This document shows positions 11,400-21,929 of a DNA stretch of 64,000 nucleotides, piece after piece. This stretch comes from Petunia secreta. Lineage: Eukaryota > Streptophyta > Magnoliopsida > Solanales > Solanaceae. The translations under genes and the position numbers were made by a program. Under the pieces are notes generated by a model. It did no database searches and was not told the DNA's origin. It saw only the letters and a program-made list of their open reading frames with translations. Numbering within the stretch: position 1 is the stretch's first letter; each line of letters starts with the position of its first letter. The stretch covers positions 20,620,001-20,684,000 of the forward strand of contig JARKIP010000022.1 of the NCBI GenBank assembly GCA_029990175.1, written 5' to 3'.

Positions 11400-12662
11400 T
11401 AGGCTTCGTTCTTACGAATCCTCGGTCTTTTTCTTGTTATTGTTATCGTTGTGTTGTTTGTTCTTTAAATTTGAAGAATAACAAAAAAATCCAAAAACTT
11501 GAAAATCACAAAAAAATTGCTAGGAATCATTGTTCGTTGTGATTTTGTTATTGTTTGTTATTGGGGATTGTTTGTTATCATATTCCCGTTGATTTGGTAC
11601 CCACGAAACACGATTTGAAGTCGTGAATCAAAATCTTGAAAACCAAATCTCAAAGGTTGAGAATTCACACAATTTGATAGAACTTGCTTTGTGTTGTGAA
11701 TTCTTGGTTGTTTGGTATCGGGGATTGTTCCTTATAGTTTTCCCGTCGTTTTGATATCCCCATATCGTCATTTGGAGTAGCGGACTGAAAATCGAGCTTT
11801 TGAAATTTTGAAGTTCTTGAAAATTTTGAAGAACTTACTCCAAATTCTTGAAACAACTTGTTTGTTGATTGTTTGATTGGTAAAACCATTGGGGATTGTT
11901 TACTTCAGTTGAAAACGCCCCTTGGAAGCTTTAGAACTGAACAATAAGTTGAATTGGGGTGATTTGTGTGCCAAAAACTGAGTTTACAGTCGGGGTTTTG
12001 GTTCTGGAACGCAGGCCTGCGCGATCGCGCACAGCCTCACGCGATCGCGATGCTTTGCCAATTAAGTCATCGCGATCGCACGCCCTTTCACGCGATAGCG
12101 AAGTGTATTTAATTCCAGAAAATCCTGTTTTGGGACAGAATGTTCGCAAAGGGTTCGTAACAGTTTCCACTCACCAAAACTCCAATTGTATCATCAAATA
12201 TGGTGAGTTTGTAGATCACAAACCAAAAGTCATCCAATTCCGAATCCGTTTAGTGACGATTCGATCATTGAACATTTGATCGCGTCACTTTCGGTTAGTA
12301 CTTTGAGGGTAACACTTCTACCCAATTAGTGCTAATTCCTTGTGTGTATAGGATACTCGTGCCTAGAAGGAGAGTAGAGCTCAAAGAAGACTCGTAGTAA
12401 ATTTTTGGCTCAAGTGCTCACTTATAAAGCCGTTCGTCCATCGAGTCCCATCAATTCCACTCACCCCGAAGAGTGTTTGGTTCTTGTGACTTGAGTGATT
12501 TTTGAGGTGGTTGTTCAACTACGAGGAAACCTTTGAGATCAAGCTTGAGTGATCCTACAACCCACTAAATTGAGTGTACCCGAGTGACACTCCAAAGGTG
12601 AGGGAGCGAGTGAGGGTTTTTACTCTAACCTCTTTCTATTGTTTTTACTTTTTGTAGGTACA
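11400..12662 (+). other. leader of the gag-deleted gypsy element
   Basis: A 1.26-kb non-coding leader without a supported gene. It holds the second palindrome array (12020-12100). It ends with TTTTTGTAG followed by GTACATGG at the gag start, which resembles a 3' splice site. The other gypsy element has the matching sequence before its own gag ATG at 18575. Confidence 0.6.
12020..12100 (+). repeat. GCGATCGC palindrome array in the leader
   Basis: CGCGATCGCG at 12020-12029 and 12040-12049, CGCGATCGC at 12071-12079, and a decayed CGCGATAGCG at 12091-12100. The word is the same as in this element's own LTR. Confidence 0.92.
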
Positions 12663-12913
12663 TGGCCGGAGACATATACAATACCGTTGAGGTCCCGGTA
12701 AGCACTTTGGCCTACCTCTTGGCCGAGGTAAGTTCGAGGTTTGATAACCTCAAAGAGGAATGGACCCCAAGTGTCCGAAGGGGTACCGAAGAAGGTACTA
12801 GTGATGAAATGTTGGGCATTCCCCAACCGTTGGGCATTCCCCAACAAGTGGGCACTCCCCACAACTTGGGCATTCCCAAGGTAATGATGAGCTTAAAACG
12901 ACACTTGTGGTAC
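12663..12913 (+). pseudogene. gag N-terminus, truncated
   Basis: The ATG at 12663 opens MAGDIYNTVEVPVSTLAYLL, followed by a short repeat of the type LGIPQ (four copies). After LGIPK the sequence jumps in another frame to the spacer before protease (ELKTTLVVRRS). The gag core and zinc knuckle are therefore deleted. The nested element then interrupts at 12914. Confidence 0.7.
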
Positions 12914-12918
12914 GGAGG

Positions 12919-13650
12919 TGATAAGAATCAAACGCGGAAAAATAAAAGGATAAGAACGAGACGTATCTCGATCACAAATCTCAAGTAGCAACGGAGAACT
13001 TGTTCCATTACACCCCGAGAAGAGGTCAAGAACACCTACGCTAGGCAACTACCCTCGAGCTAACGTGAGAACGCAAGTAGAATGGTCGGGGGGATTGGAA
13101 TTCCTCTAGATCCGCTAGAGGAAGAACAAGTCCCATTCAAGGTTTCATTCAATAAGAGTTCAACTCTTCAACACAAGTGTTTGTTTTTCATCAAAGGTAA
13201 GCTAATGAAAATAATAAGACTTCTAGCTATTTATAGGTGTTTTTAGACACCATATGAAAGGTCTAATATGCCCACACTTAGGCTTAGAAACATAGGACCA
13301 CGTAGGGTCAAAATAGTCTTAACACTAGCTAGGAATTCACCCTTCAGCGTTTTGGGCGGGGCGCCCGGATTTGGGGCGGAGCGCCCAACATCTTGATCAG
13401 TGGGGTGGCCTAGGCGGGGCGCCCAGAGTTTGGGCGGAGCGCCCAGGCCTAGGCTCCTTCAGGCGGAGCGCCTGGTTCTTCAGGCGGAGCGCCTGGATGA
13501 CTGGGCTGCTCCCCTTGCACTTTAAGCACTCGAAACGGCTTCCAATCGCTTCCTTCTTCTAGGCCCTTCCTCATCAAGTGTAGGTGTACTCCTTGGATGT
13601 CCTTAGCTTGGCTCCGAGTGAAGGGTCTTATGGGGGTTTGGGTCTTATCA
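12919..13650 (-). repeat. 3' LTR of nested gypsy element
   Basis: 732 bp. The palindrome array at 13351-13495 has six copies of GGCGGAGCGCC-type words. The TATA box (CTATTTATAG on +) is at 13227-13236. Confidence 0.95.
13351..13495 (-). repeat. GC palindrome array in LTR U3
   Basis: Words include GGGCGGGGCGCCC, GGGCGGAGCGCCC and AGGCGGAGCGCCT (two in tandem). Arms of 4-5 bp flank a 3-nt centre. In the partner LTR one tandem copy is missing, and three words carry C-to-T type changes at CpG. Confidence 0.9.
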
Positions 13651-13666
13651 TCCACTCCCCTTCTTG
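13651..13666 (-). other. polypurine tract of nested gypsy element
   Basis: On the - strand AAGAAGGGGAGTGGA lies directly before the 3' LTR. This is the expected primer for plus-strand DNA synthesis. Confidence 0.8.
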
Positions 13667-16600
13667 AGAGGATTTCGTCCTCGAAATTGGAGCATCATTC
13701 ACGACCTCTTCATTACCTACATCCAAAGGAACCAAGTCACAAACATTGAAAGTATTAGAAACTTGATACTCACTTGGCAAGTCGACCACATACGCATTGT
13801 TGTTTATCTTGGAAAGCACTTGGAATGGGCCATCTCAACGGGGTGCCAACTTCCCTTTCCTAAGGTTTGGAAACCTTTCTTTCCGGAAGTGCACCCACAC
13901 ATAGTCACCCTTCTTGAGTTCCACCTTCTTGCGTCCCTTGTTTTTCTTGGAGGCTACCTTTGCATAAGCTTCCTCCAAGTTCTTCTTCGCCTTAGCATGT
14001 AGCTCCATCAAAGCCTTGGCTCTAGCTTTACCTTCAAAATTAACAACCATTTCCCTTGGCAAAGGGGTTAGATCAAGGAGAATCAAGGGGTTAAAACCAT
14101 AGATACACTCAAAGGGAGTCATGCCTATCATGCTATGCAATGTGCGATTGTAGGCAAACTCCATAAGAGGTAGACGATCATTCCAAGTCCCGGCCTTACC
14201 TCGGGTCATGGCTCTAAGAAGAGCACCCAAGGTTCGGTTTACCACTTCCATTTGCCCATCGGTTTGTGGGTGGTGGGACGTGGAGAACAAGAGCTTGGTG
14301 CCTAAAGCACCCCATAAACACCTCCAAAAATGACTTAGGAACTTAGTGTCCCTATCACTCACTATGGTTTGAGGCACACCATGCAACTTCAAAACATTTT
14401 CAATAAACAAAGTTGCTACATATTGTGCATCATCACATTTCTTGCATGGAATGAAATGAGCCATTTTGGAGAACCTATCCACAACAACATAAATGCTATC
14501 ATGGCCCCCCTAGTCCTTGGTAATCCCATCACAAAATCCATTGAGATATCCAACCATGGGCTAGTAGGTACGGGAAGAGGGGTATACAACCCATGGGGGT
14601 GGGCTTTGGATTTAGCACGCTTGCACTCAAGGCAATTGTTGCAAAACTTTTCCACTTGCACCCCCATCTTTGGCCAATGAAATTTTTCTTTAAGAATAGC
14701 CAAAGTCTTTCTTGTGCCAAAATGACCCATGAGTCCCCCGCAATGTGCCTCATGCACAAGCAACTCCCTCCAAGAGGACTCGAGTATGCATACCTTACCA
14801 TTTTTGAAGATATAACCATTAACCCATTGGTATTTGTCAACTCTCTCCCCTTTCTCTAGGGTGTCACGGACACTCTTTAGCTTTGGGTCATGAGCATACA
14901 TCAATTTAATGCTCTCAAAACCCATGAGCTTAGAGGTGAGAGTGGTGGCTAGAGCAAACTTTCTCGAAAGCGCATCCGCCACAACATTGTCTTTCCCTTT
15001 CTTGTATTTGATCATATAGGGAAAAGACTCAATGAATTCAACCTACTTGGCATGTCTCTTATTGAGCTTCTCTTGGCCTCTCAAATGCTTGAGTGACTCA
15101 TGGTCACTCTTGATTACAAACTCACGAGGCCAAAGGTAGTGTTGCAAATGGGCAAGGGCTCTCACAAGGGCATACAACTCCTTGTCATATGTAGAATAGT
15201 TCAAGGAGGCCCCTTTCAATTTTTCACTAAAGTAGGCGATGGGTTTGCTATCTTGCATTAGAACACCACCAATTCCCACCCCCGAGGCATCACATTCAAC
15301 CTCAAATGCCTTTCCGAAGTCGGGCAATTGCAATAGAGGGGTGGTACTCAACCTACTTTTCAACTCATGGAAGGCCTTCTCTTGAGGCTCTCCCCAAACA
15401 AATGGTTGGTCCTTCTTCACCAATTCGGTGAGTGGAGCGGCAATGGAGCTAAAGTCTTTCACAAATCGCCTATAAAAGCTAGCAAGACCATGAAAGCTCC
15501 TCACTTGAGTCACGGTAGTAGGAGTAGGCCAATCACGTATGGCCTCTACCTTAGACTCATCCACCTCCACTCCTTGGGCACTCACAACAAACCCAAGGAA
15601 GACTACCTTCTCAACAACAAAGGCACACTTTTTAAAATTAGCATAGAGCTTTTCGGCTCTCAACTTTTCAAGCACTTGCCTAAGGTGATCAACATGGTCG
15701 GGACTATTGATTTACTATAGATCAATATATCGTCAAAGTAGACGACCACAAACTTGTTGATGAATGGCTTTAGAACATGGTTCATTAGCCTCATGAAAGT
15801 GCTAGGTGCATTGGAGAGCCCAAAGGGCATCACCAACCACTCATAGAGACCAAACTTGGTCTTGAATGCAGTTTTCCATTCATCCCCGGGTTTCATCCGG
15901 ATTTGATGGTAGCCGGACCTAAGGTCAATTTTGCTAAACACACATGAACCACTTAATTCATCTAACATATCATCAAGTCGGGGAATGGGATGACGGTACT
16001 TTACTGTTATTTTGTTCACGGCCCGACAATCAACGCACATCCTCCATGTGCCGTCCTTTTTGGGAACAAGGATCACGGGCACGGCACAAGGACTCAAGCT
16101 CTCCCTCACCAAGCCCTTAGTGAGCAATTCATCAACTTGCTTTTGCAATTCTCTTGTATCCTCCGGATTGCTCCTATAAGCCGGCTTGTTTGGGATTTGG
16201 GATCCCGGGACGAAGTCTATTTGGTGTTCAATACCCCTCAAAGGAGGTAATCCATCCGGCATCTCATCCGGGAACATGTCCCCAAAATCCTTCAAGACAT
16301 TCTCAAACACACTAGGCAAAGGGTTAGAAGAAAAATCACAATTAGAGTTAAGGATCATACCTTTGTGCACTTGGCATAGGAGAAACTTGGTGCCATCATT
16401 TCCTTTTAAGATCTCGCCCGGTTGCATCATGGCACAAATGCCACCGGTAGAAGAATAAGGTGGGATTGCCACCATGCTTTTGGACAAAGGGCTAGTCTCC
16501 ATGATTGACTTGGCCTTTGCCACCTCCCTAAACTCCCTCATCCTATTGTAGTCACCACTCACTTGTTTGGGAGTTAGGGGCTTCAACACAAATTTCCTTC

Positions 16601-18575
16601 CTTCATGTTGGAGCGTGTAAGTGTTGACACGCCCCTCATGAACCGCTTGTCGATCAAATTGCAAAGGCCTTCCAAAGAGAAGGTGGAAAGCTTGCATGGG
16701 CACTACGTCGAACAAGTGTTCATCAACATAACTACCCATTTTGAACTTGATCATTGCTTGCTTCACTACCTTTAGCTCCCCACATTCGCTAAGCCATTGC
16801 AATCGATATGGCTTGGGATGCTTCGCGGTAGGCAACTTCAATTGGGTTATAAGAGATTGACTCATAACATTAGCACAACTCCCGGAGTTAATGATCATAG
16901 AGCATACAACACCCTTAACACGACACCTAGCATGGAATAGGTTTTCCCTTTGCAAGGTTTCACCATCCTCCACAATCATAGCTCCTAAGCTCCTCCTCAC
17001 AACTAGAAAAGTATGAGGTTCCTCATCCACCACCGTGTCATCTAGATCATCCTCCTCTACTCCCTCATCTCCCTCTACACCCTCTTCATCCTCCGGTTCA
17101 CTCTCTTGTTCATATGCATTATCACCAACAAGAACCATGGTCCTCTTCGTAGGACACTCCTTAGCAAAGTGTCCATACCCCTTGCATTTGTGACATTGAA
17201 TGGAAGAAGAAGTAGGAGTATTCAATTGAGTTTTATAATTACCTCCCACATTGGGTGTGTACTTCTTAATCGGCTTCTTCACATCTTTGCTAGCACTTGC
17301 TCCACTAGGGCCACTTGCATTTGTGAATTTTGCATTGGGAGTAGGATTTTTCCAATCCTTTGACTTGTTCATGGAGGTAGAAGTGTTGCTCTTGTAACGG
17401 TTGGACTTCTCTTTCTCAAGCCATTGCTCGGCTTGAATGGCGGCATCAAGAACTTCTTGAAGTGAAAGATAAGCATGCAATCTCAATTGTGAAGCTATAC
17501 CATAGCTCAAACCATTCATGAAACGGATCACGGCTTGCTCTTCATCTTCGGTGTCCATATCCAAGGCCATTCGAGTTCTTTCAAACTCATCATAATATTC
17601 ATGCACCGTTTTGACACCTTGCTTCAACTCATAAAGTTTCTTGAGTTGCTCTTGCCGATATCTAGGAGTGATGTACTTGATACTCATGATACCCTTCAAG
17701 TCATTCCAACCCACATTCACGGGAACCCCTGCTCTCCTCCTTGATCTCTTGACGGATTCCCACCAAGTAGATGCATAGGATTCAAAGGATGAAATAGCAT
17801 AAGTACCTTTCTTCTCATCGGTCATCTCATTTGTGTCAAACAATCTCTCCATGTGTAGCACCCATTCAATGTAAGCCGCCGGATCACAATTCCCTTTAAA
17901 GGTTGGGAGATTAAGCTTCACACTATTGATGTTGGTGTTGTCACGACCTCCACGGAAAGGCTCCGGTTGGCCCCCATAGTGATCTTCATTCACACCATAC
18001 TCCCTCCTCGCATTCCCTTCAACATAACCCATAGGTGGCCCTCGACCTCGGCCCCTACCTCTATCCACATTTCGACCCCAATTCATACCTCGCCTTGGTT
18101 GAAAGTGATCATCAAACCCATACATATCATCTCCATAATCGGCTTCCTCCCCTTCTTGAGCTTCATCGGCTTGCTCAAGAGGTTGCACATTTCGGATGGG
18201 TCTTGGTAGTGGAATATTTCTTGGGGGGTTATCCAAGATACGGGGAATGCCCGTTCGTTGGGTATTGCCGAACACTTGATCAAGTCTCTCTCGATCATCC
18301 TTTACCCGTTGTTGATTGAGCAATTCAATGACATGGCTAACTTGCTCCGGGGTAAAGTTAGGAGTACTTGAGACTTCAACTTGGACACTCGGGGTCCCTT
18401 TCTCGACTTGGACACTTAGGGTCCCTTTCTCCGATTGGACATTTGACGTCCCTTGCTCAACTAAAGCACTAGAGTTCACCCTCTCAAGGCTTTCAATCCT
18501 CAAGTTCATACCATCCAATTTGGCATGGATAGTAGCAAGGGAACTCTTAGCAAAATCCTCTCCTTCGGAAGACAT
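13667..18575 (-). pseudogene. gag-pol of nested gypsy element, lightly damaged
   Basis: The start is the ATG at 18573-18575 (MSSEGEDFAK), after a splice-like TGTAGGTACA. Gag core lies near 17500-17900, a CCHC knuckle (CHKCKGYGHFAKEC) near 17180, an acidic linker, then protease with NSGSCANVM in place of the usual DSGS. RT follows with WRMCVDCRAVN, VMPFGLSNAPSTF and the catalytic YFDDILIYS. A 1-nt shift follows near 15700. RNase H (ECDASGVGIGGVL) and the tether run to a TAG near 15040. The integrase zinc finger (near 14700) is followed by a frameshift near 14505. The core reads SDRDTKF and TDGQMEVVNR, and a TGA near 13835 precedes the C-terminal DLPSEYQVS segment. The protease N-for-D change and the stops argue against autonomous activity of this copy. 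Confidence 0.9.
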
Positions 18576-19781
18576 TGTACCTACACAAGTAACAAACGTT
18601 AGTAAAATAACCTCACACACTCCCTCACTTGAGATCACTCGGTTCTCTCGTTTAGTGGTGGTGGCTATTTCACTCGACTTGTAGTTCCAAAGCTTCACGT
18701 AGATGAGTAGCAATTCCTCAACTCAACCAAACTATTCACGAGTCAAGCACACTCCTGGGTGAGTGGAGTTATTAGGACTCAATGAAAGCTAGGCACTTTG
18801 AAGTGAGGACTTGAATCAAAAAGAGTCTAGGAATCTTTTTGGAATTCTACTCTCCAACTAATGCACGAATCAACCTAAAAGCAATGAAAGATTAGTGCTA
18901 ATTAAGTAGAAAGATTACTTAGATAGGCACTAATAAGATATTAGGCAACAAAGAACAAGCAAACCTAGAAGAAACTACCCAAAAACAACACTTCAGGATG
19001 TTAGGCGGAGCGCCCAAGGCATGGGGCGGAGCGCCTGACAATTTGGTGCAGTGAGGTCGGGCAGGCGGAGCGCCTGGAGCAAGGGTAGTTCAGGCGGGGC
19101 GCCCAAAGGTCTAGGCGGAGCGCCTGGACGAAGAACACCTGGGTTTTCTACTCCGTGTTCTTCGTTTTCAATCCAATTTCTAGGCCGATTCCAAGGTGTT
19201 TTGGCCAAATCCAAGGTACCCAAAGTTGCTCCTTGATACAACCTACAATTCCCAATCAATTTCACACCAAAACAACCAACAAATAAGGCTCAATCAAGAT
19301 TCAAAGTTTTCAATTTTGGGGTTTCAACATGGGTTTCAAGGTTCAAAAGTGGGTTTTGATTCTTCAAAAACTATGTTACCGAACGCCGAATCACACGATT
19401 CTTGTTGCAAATTGTTCGGTTTTCAATAGAGATCAATCCCCAATAATCAATTCCAAAACCCCATAAACACACAACCCAAAATCAATCAAATTCCTCAAAA
19501 ACAAGGGTTTGGTAGGGTTTATCAACAATTGGGGTTTTCAATTTTCAATTCAATCCAATCCCAACAAATTTGGTACCCAATCATCAAGTTTTCAACAAGG
19601 ATTAAGAATCTATAACACCCACTTCAAGAATCACAAACACCAAAAAGTTACACCAATTTTTGAATTTTTTTCAATTTTTTTGTAATTTTCTTTTTTCAAT
19701 AACTTCAACAACAAGAAATCTAAACAAACTAACCTAAGCACGAAGAATCAAGGGTCGGGGTTCGTAGGAACAATACCCGAA
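18576..19781 (-). other. leader of nested gypsy element
   Basis: A 1.2-kb leader between primer site and gag with no supported gene. It carries the second palindrome array (18994-19125). The rest is AT-rich with runs of CAATTC. Confidence 0.65.
18994..19125 (-). repeat. GC palindrome array in the leader
   Basis: Five copies: AGGCGGAGCGCCC, GGGCGGAGCGCCT, AGGCGGAGCGCCT, AGGCGGGGCGCCC and AGGCGGAGCGCCT. The word matches the array in this element's own LTRs, not that of the neighbouring gypsy element. Confidence 0.92.
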
Positions 19782-19798
19782 CCTTGCTCTGATGCCAA
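19782..19798 (-). other. primer-binding site of nested gypsy element
   Basis: On the - strand TTGGCATCAGAGCAAGG begins three bases after the 5' LTR. It resembles the initiator Met tRNA site with T-to-C and C-to-A changes. Confidence 0.8.
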
Positions 19799-19800
19799 AC

Positions 19801-20510
19801 TGATAAGAATCAAATGCGGAAAAATAAAAGGATAAGAACGAGACGTATCTCGATCACAAATCTCAAGTAGCAACGGAGAACTTGTTCCGTTACACCCCGA
19901 GAGGAGGTCAAGAACACCTACGCTAGGCAACTACCCTCGAGCTAACGTGAGCACGCAAGTAGAATGGTCGGGGGGATTGGAATTCATCTAGATCCGCTAG
20001 AGGAAGAACAAGTCCCATTCAAGGTTTCATTCAATAAGAGTTCAACTCTTCAACACAAGTGTTGTTTTTCATCAAAGGTAAGCTAATGAAAATAATAAGA
20101 CTTCTAGCTATTTATAGGTGTTTTTAGACACCATATGAAAGGTCTAATATGCCCACACTTAGGCTTAGAAACATAGGACCACGTAGGGTCAAAATAGTCT
20201 TAACACTAGCTAGGAATTCACCCTTCTGCGTTTTGGGCGGGGCGCCCGGATTTGGGGTGGAGCGCCCAACATCTTGATCAGTGGGGTGGCCTAGGCGGGG
20301 TGCCCAGAGTTTGGGCGGAGTGCCCAGGCCTAGGCTCCTTCAGGCGGAGCGCCTGGATGACTGGGCTGCTCCCCTTGCACTTTAAGCACTCGAAACGGCT
20401 TCCAATCGCTTCCTTCTTCTAGGCCCTTCCTCATCAAGTGTAGGTGTACTCCTTGGATGTCCTTAGCTTGGCTCCGAGTGAAGGGTCTTGTGGGGGTTTG
20501 GGTCTTATCA
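19801..20510 (-). repeat. 5' LTR of nested gypsy element
   Basis: 710 bp, near-identical to 12919-13650. It lacks one 21-nt palindrome unit. The TATA box (CTATTTATAG on +) is at 20108-20117. Confidence 0.95.
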
Positions 20511-20515
20511 GGAGG

Positions 20516-20885
20516 AGTTTGGGTGCCATGAGTCTTGTGGAGTCGGATCATGTGCAAAAAGAGAATCTCTTCCATGCTAGGTGTCGAGTGATGGGGCAAG
20601 TGTGCTCAATGATCATTGATTCGGGAAGTTGTGCTAACATAGTGAGTGAGACTTTGATTTTCCAATTGCAATTGCCTACTATAACGCATCCACATCCCTA
20701 CCGGTTACAATGGTTGAGTGAGTGTGGCGAGTTGAGGGTGGTGAAGCAAGCTTTGGTTGAGTTTGGCATTGGAAATTACCGAGATAAGGTAATGTTCGAT
20801 GTAGTTCCTATGCAAGCTTGCCATCTCTTGTTTGGAAGGCCATGGCAATATGATCGGAGCGTAGTACATGATGGTAGGACATCGC
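20516..20885 (+). pseudogene. protease region of the gag-deleted gypsy element
   Basis: The reading is RRSLGAMSLVESDHVQKENL, then MIIDSGSCANIVSE (active-site DSGS) and LLFGRPWQYDRSVVHDG. It is close to the same region of the nested element. It stops being element-like at about 20885, before any RT. Confidence 0.85.
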
Positions 20886-20909
20886 GATGGACCATTATTA
20901 GCCATAGAG

Positions 20910-21929
20910 GCATGCCACATCACTCTTCTATGTTTCTCAATTTGTATATATATAGATAAATATACATGTAATGCAAATAATAAAGCTTCTAACAATATCA
21001 CTACAACAACAACAACAATGTACCCAGTGATATCCAACAAGCTTCTACAATATCACTAATATCATAAAGATACATAATTTATTTACGATAATCCTCGATG
21101 AGATTTCGTATTCTAAAATCAAGACAAATTTAGTAATTAAAGAGAAGGAAAATAATGATTATTAGTCGCCTAAAATAACTTATTCATCTAAATATGAAAT
21201 TATTAATATAATTATTAGATTAATTTACCAAAAATGAGAAGAGGATGGAAGAAGAAATAACTTTGAAAAAATTGGGAAGAGAAGAGAGATGGACTTTGAG
21301 GAGTACGGGAAAAATGAAAGGATAGGGACTCGAACTCAAATGATTTGGGAAAAGGCTTTGACGCAGTCCAGTGGCACCATGGCGCCTAATCTCATAGTCG
21401 GTGCTACTTAATAGATATATAGATTTTCTTACGTATATATACATACTACATGTATATACAACGCTTGTAACGAAGTTAGCGGGTCTCGGGACACCCCTAA
21501 GGCCTTACTAAGTCCGCCCCTATCTAATATTGATGTGGTAAATGATGGTCATACTTTATATTCCGAATTATATGTTCGCTACGAAATGATTTGCTATTTG
21601 TCCACATGAAACCGAATCATGGTTTGCTAATAAATTTGATGATGATAATGTGATATTCAAGAACTACACAAAATGTAATAATACAAAATATTAGTAGAAA
21701 CTAACTTAGAAGGTGGAATTAGAATTTGAATTTTATGTTTTCATGGTTCTAATTATTTTTAAGTAACAAGAATTTAAAGTAATAATCATATAAATCAATA
21801 AATAATTTTATAAGACAAATACATTATTTATACCAAAGCCAAAGATTTTGTGGAATCCTTCATAATAATGACTTTAAATAGTGGAACCAAAAGAGAGAAT
21901 GAGGAGATTAATTTGGCAAGAAAGTAAAA
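20910..21929. other. AT-rich intergenic DNA
   Basis: No gene is supported. It contains the tiny insertion at 21004-21038 and otherwise no repeat or coding signal that I recognise. Confidence 0.6.
21004..21038 (-). mobile_element. 35-bp SINE/RTE tail insertion
   Basis: The insert begins with CAA repeats and continues ATGTACCCAGTGATATCC. On the - strand this is the 3' end GGGTAC-ATTG-TTG repeats of TS-SINE/RTE type. It is flanked by a 20-21-bp target duplication, AAGCTTCTA(A)CAATATCACTA, at 20983-21003 and 21039-21058, with one base lost in the right copy. Confidence 0.75.

Larger units (their letters stand above)
12919..20510 (-). mobile_element. complete Ty3/gypsy retrotransposon, nested
   Basis: The two LTRs (12919-13650 and 19801-20510) share TGATAAGA..TCTTATCA ends. 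A perfect 5-bp duplication GGAGG flanks the element (12914-12918 and 20511-20515). A primer site and polypurine tract are in the expected places. The LTRs differ by about ten substitutions, one 21-nt repeat unit and one base, so the insertion is fairly recent. Gag-pol is nearly intact but carries about two frameshifts and two or three stops. I see no chromodomain, and I do not assign a clade. Confidence 0.95.
10663..20890 (+). mobile_element. gag-deleted Ty3/gypsy element, host of a nested insertion
   Basis: It is split by the complete element at 12919-20510. The left part has an LTR (10663-11380), a primer-binding site, a long leader and the first codons of gag. The right part (20516-20885) carries the protease region. 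Joining across the GGAGG duplication gives one continuous reading from GTACGGAGG into AGTTTGGGTGCC. Most of gag is missing before that point, so this was already a deletion derivative when it was hit. No 3' LTR is seen; the element stops near 20888. Confidence 0.85.

Noticed and set aside
13371..13655. ORFs in the nested gypsy LTR
   Set aside because: LTR sequence with palindromes; no coding character, and the same ORF recurs in the partner LTR.
15660..18713. Longer gag start at 18713
   Set aside because: The segment before 18575 has no Gag similarity, and a splice-like block just before the 18575 ATG is shared with the other element.
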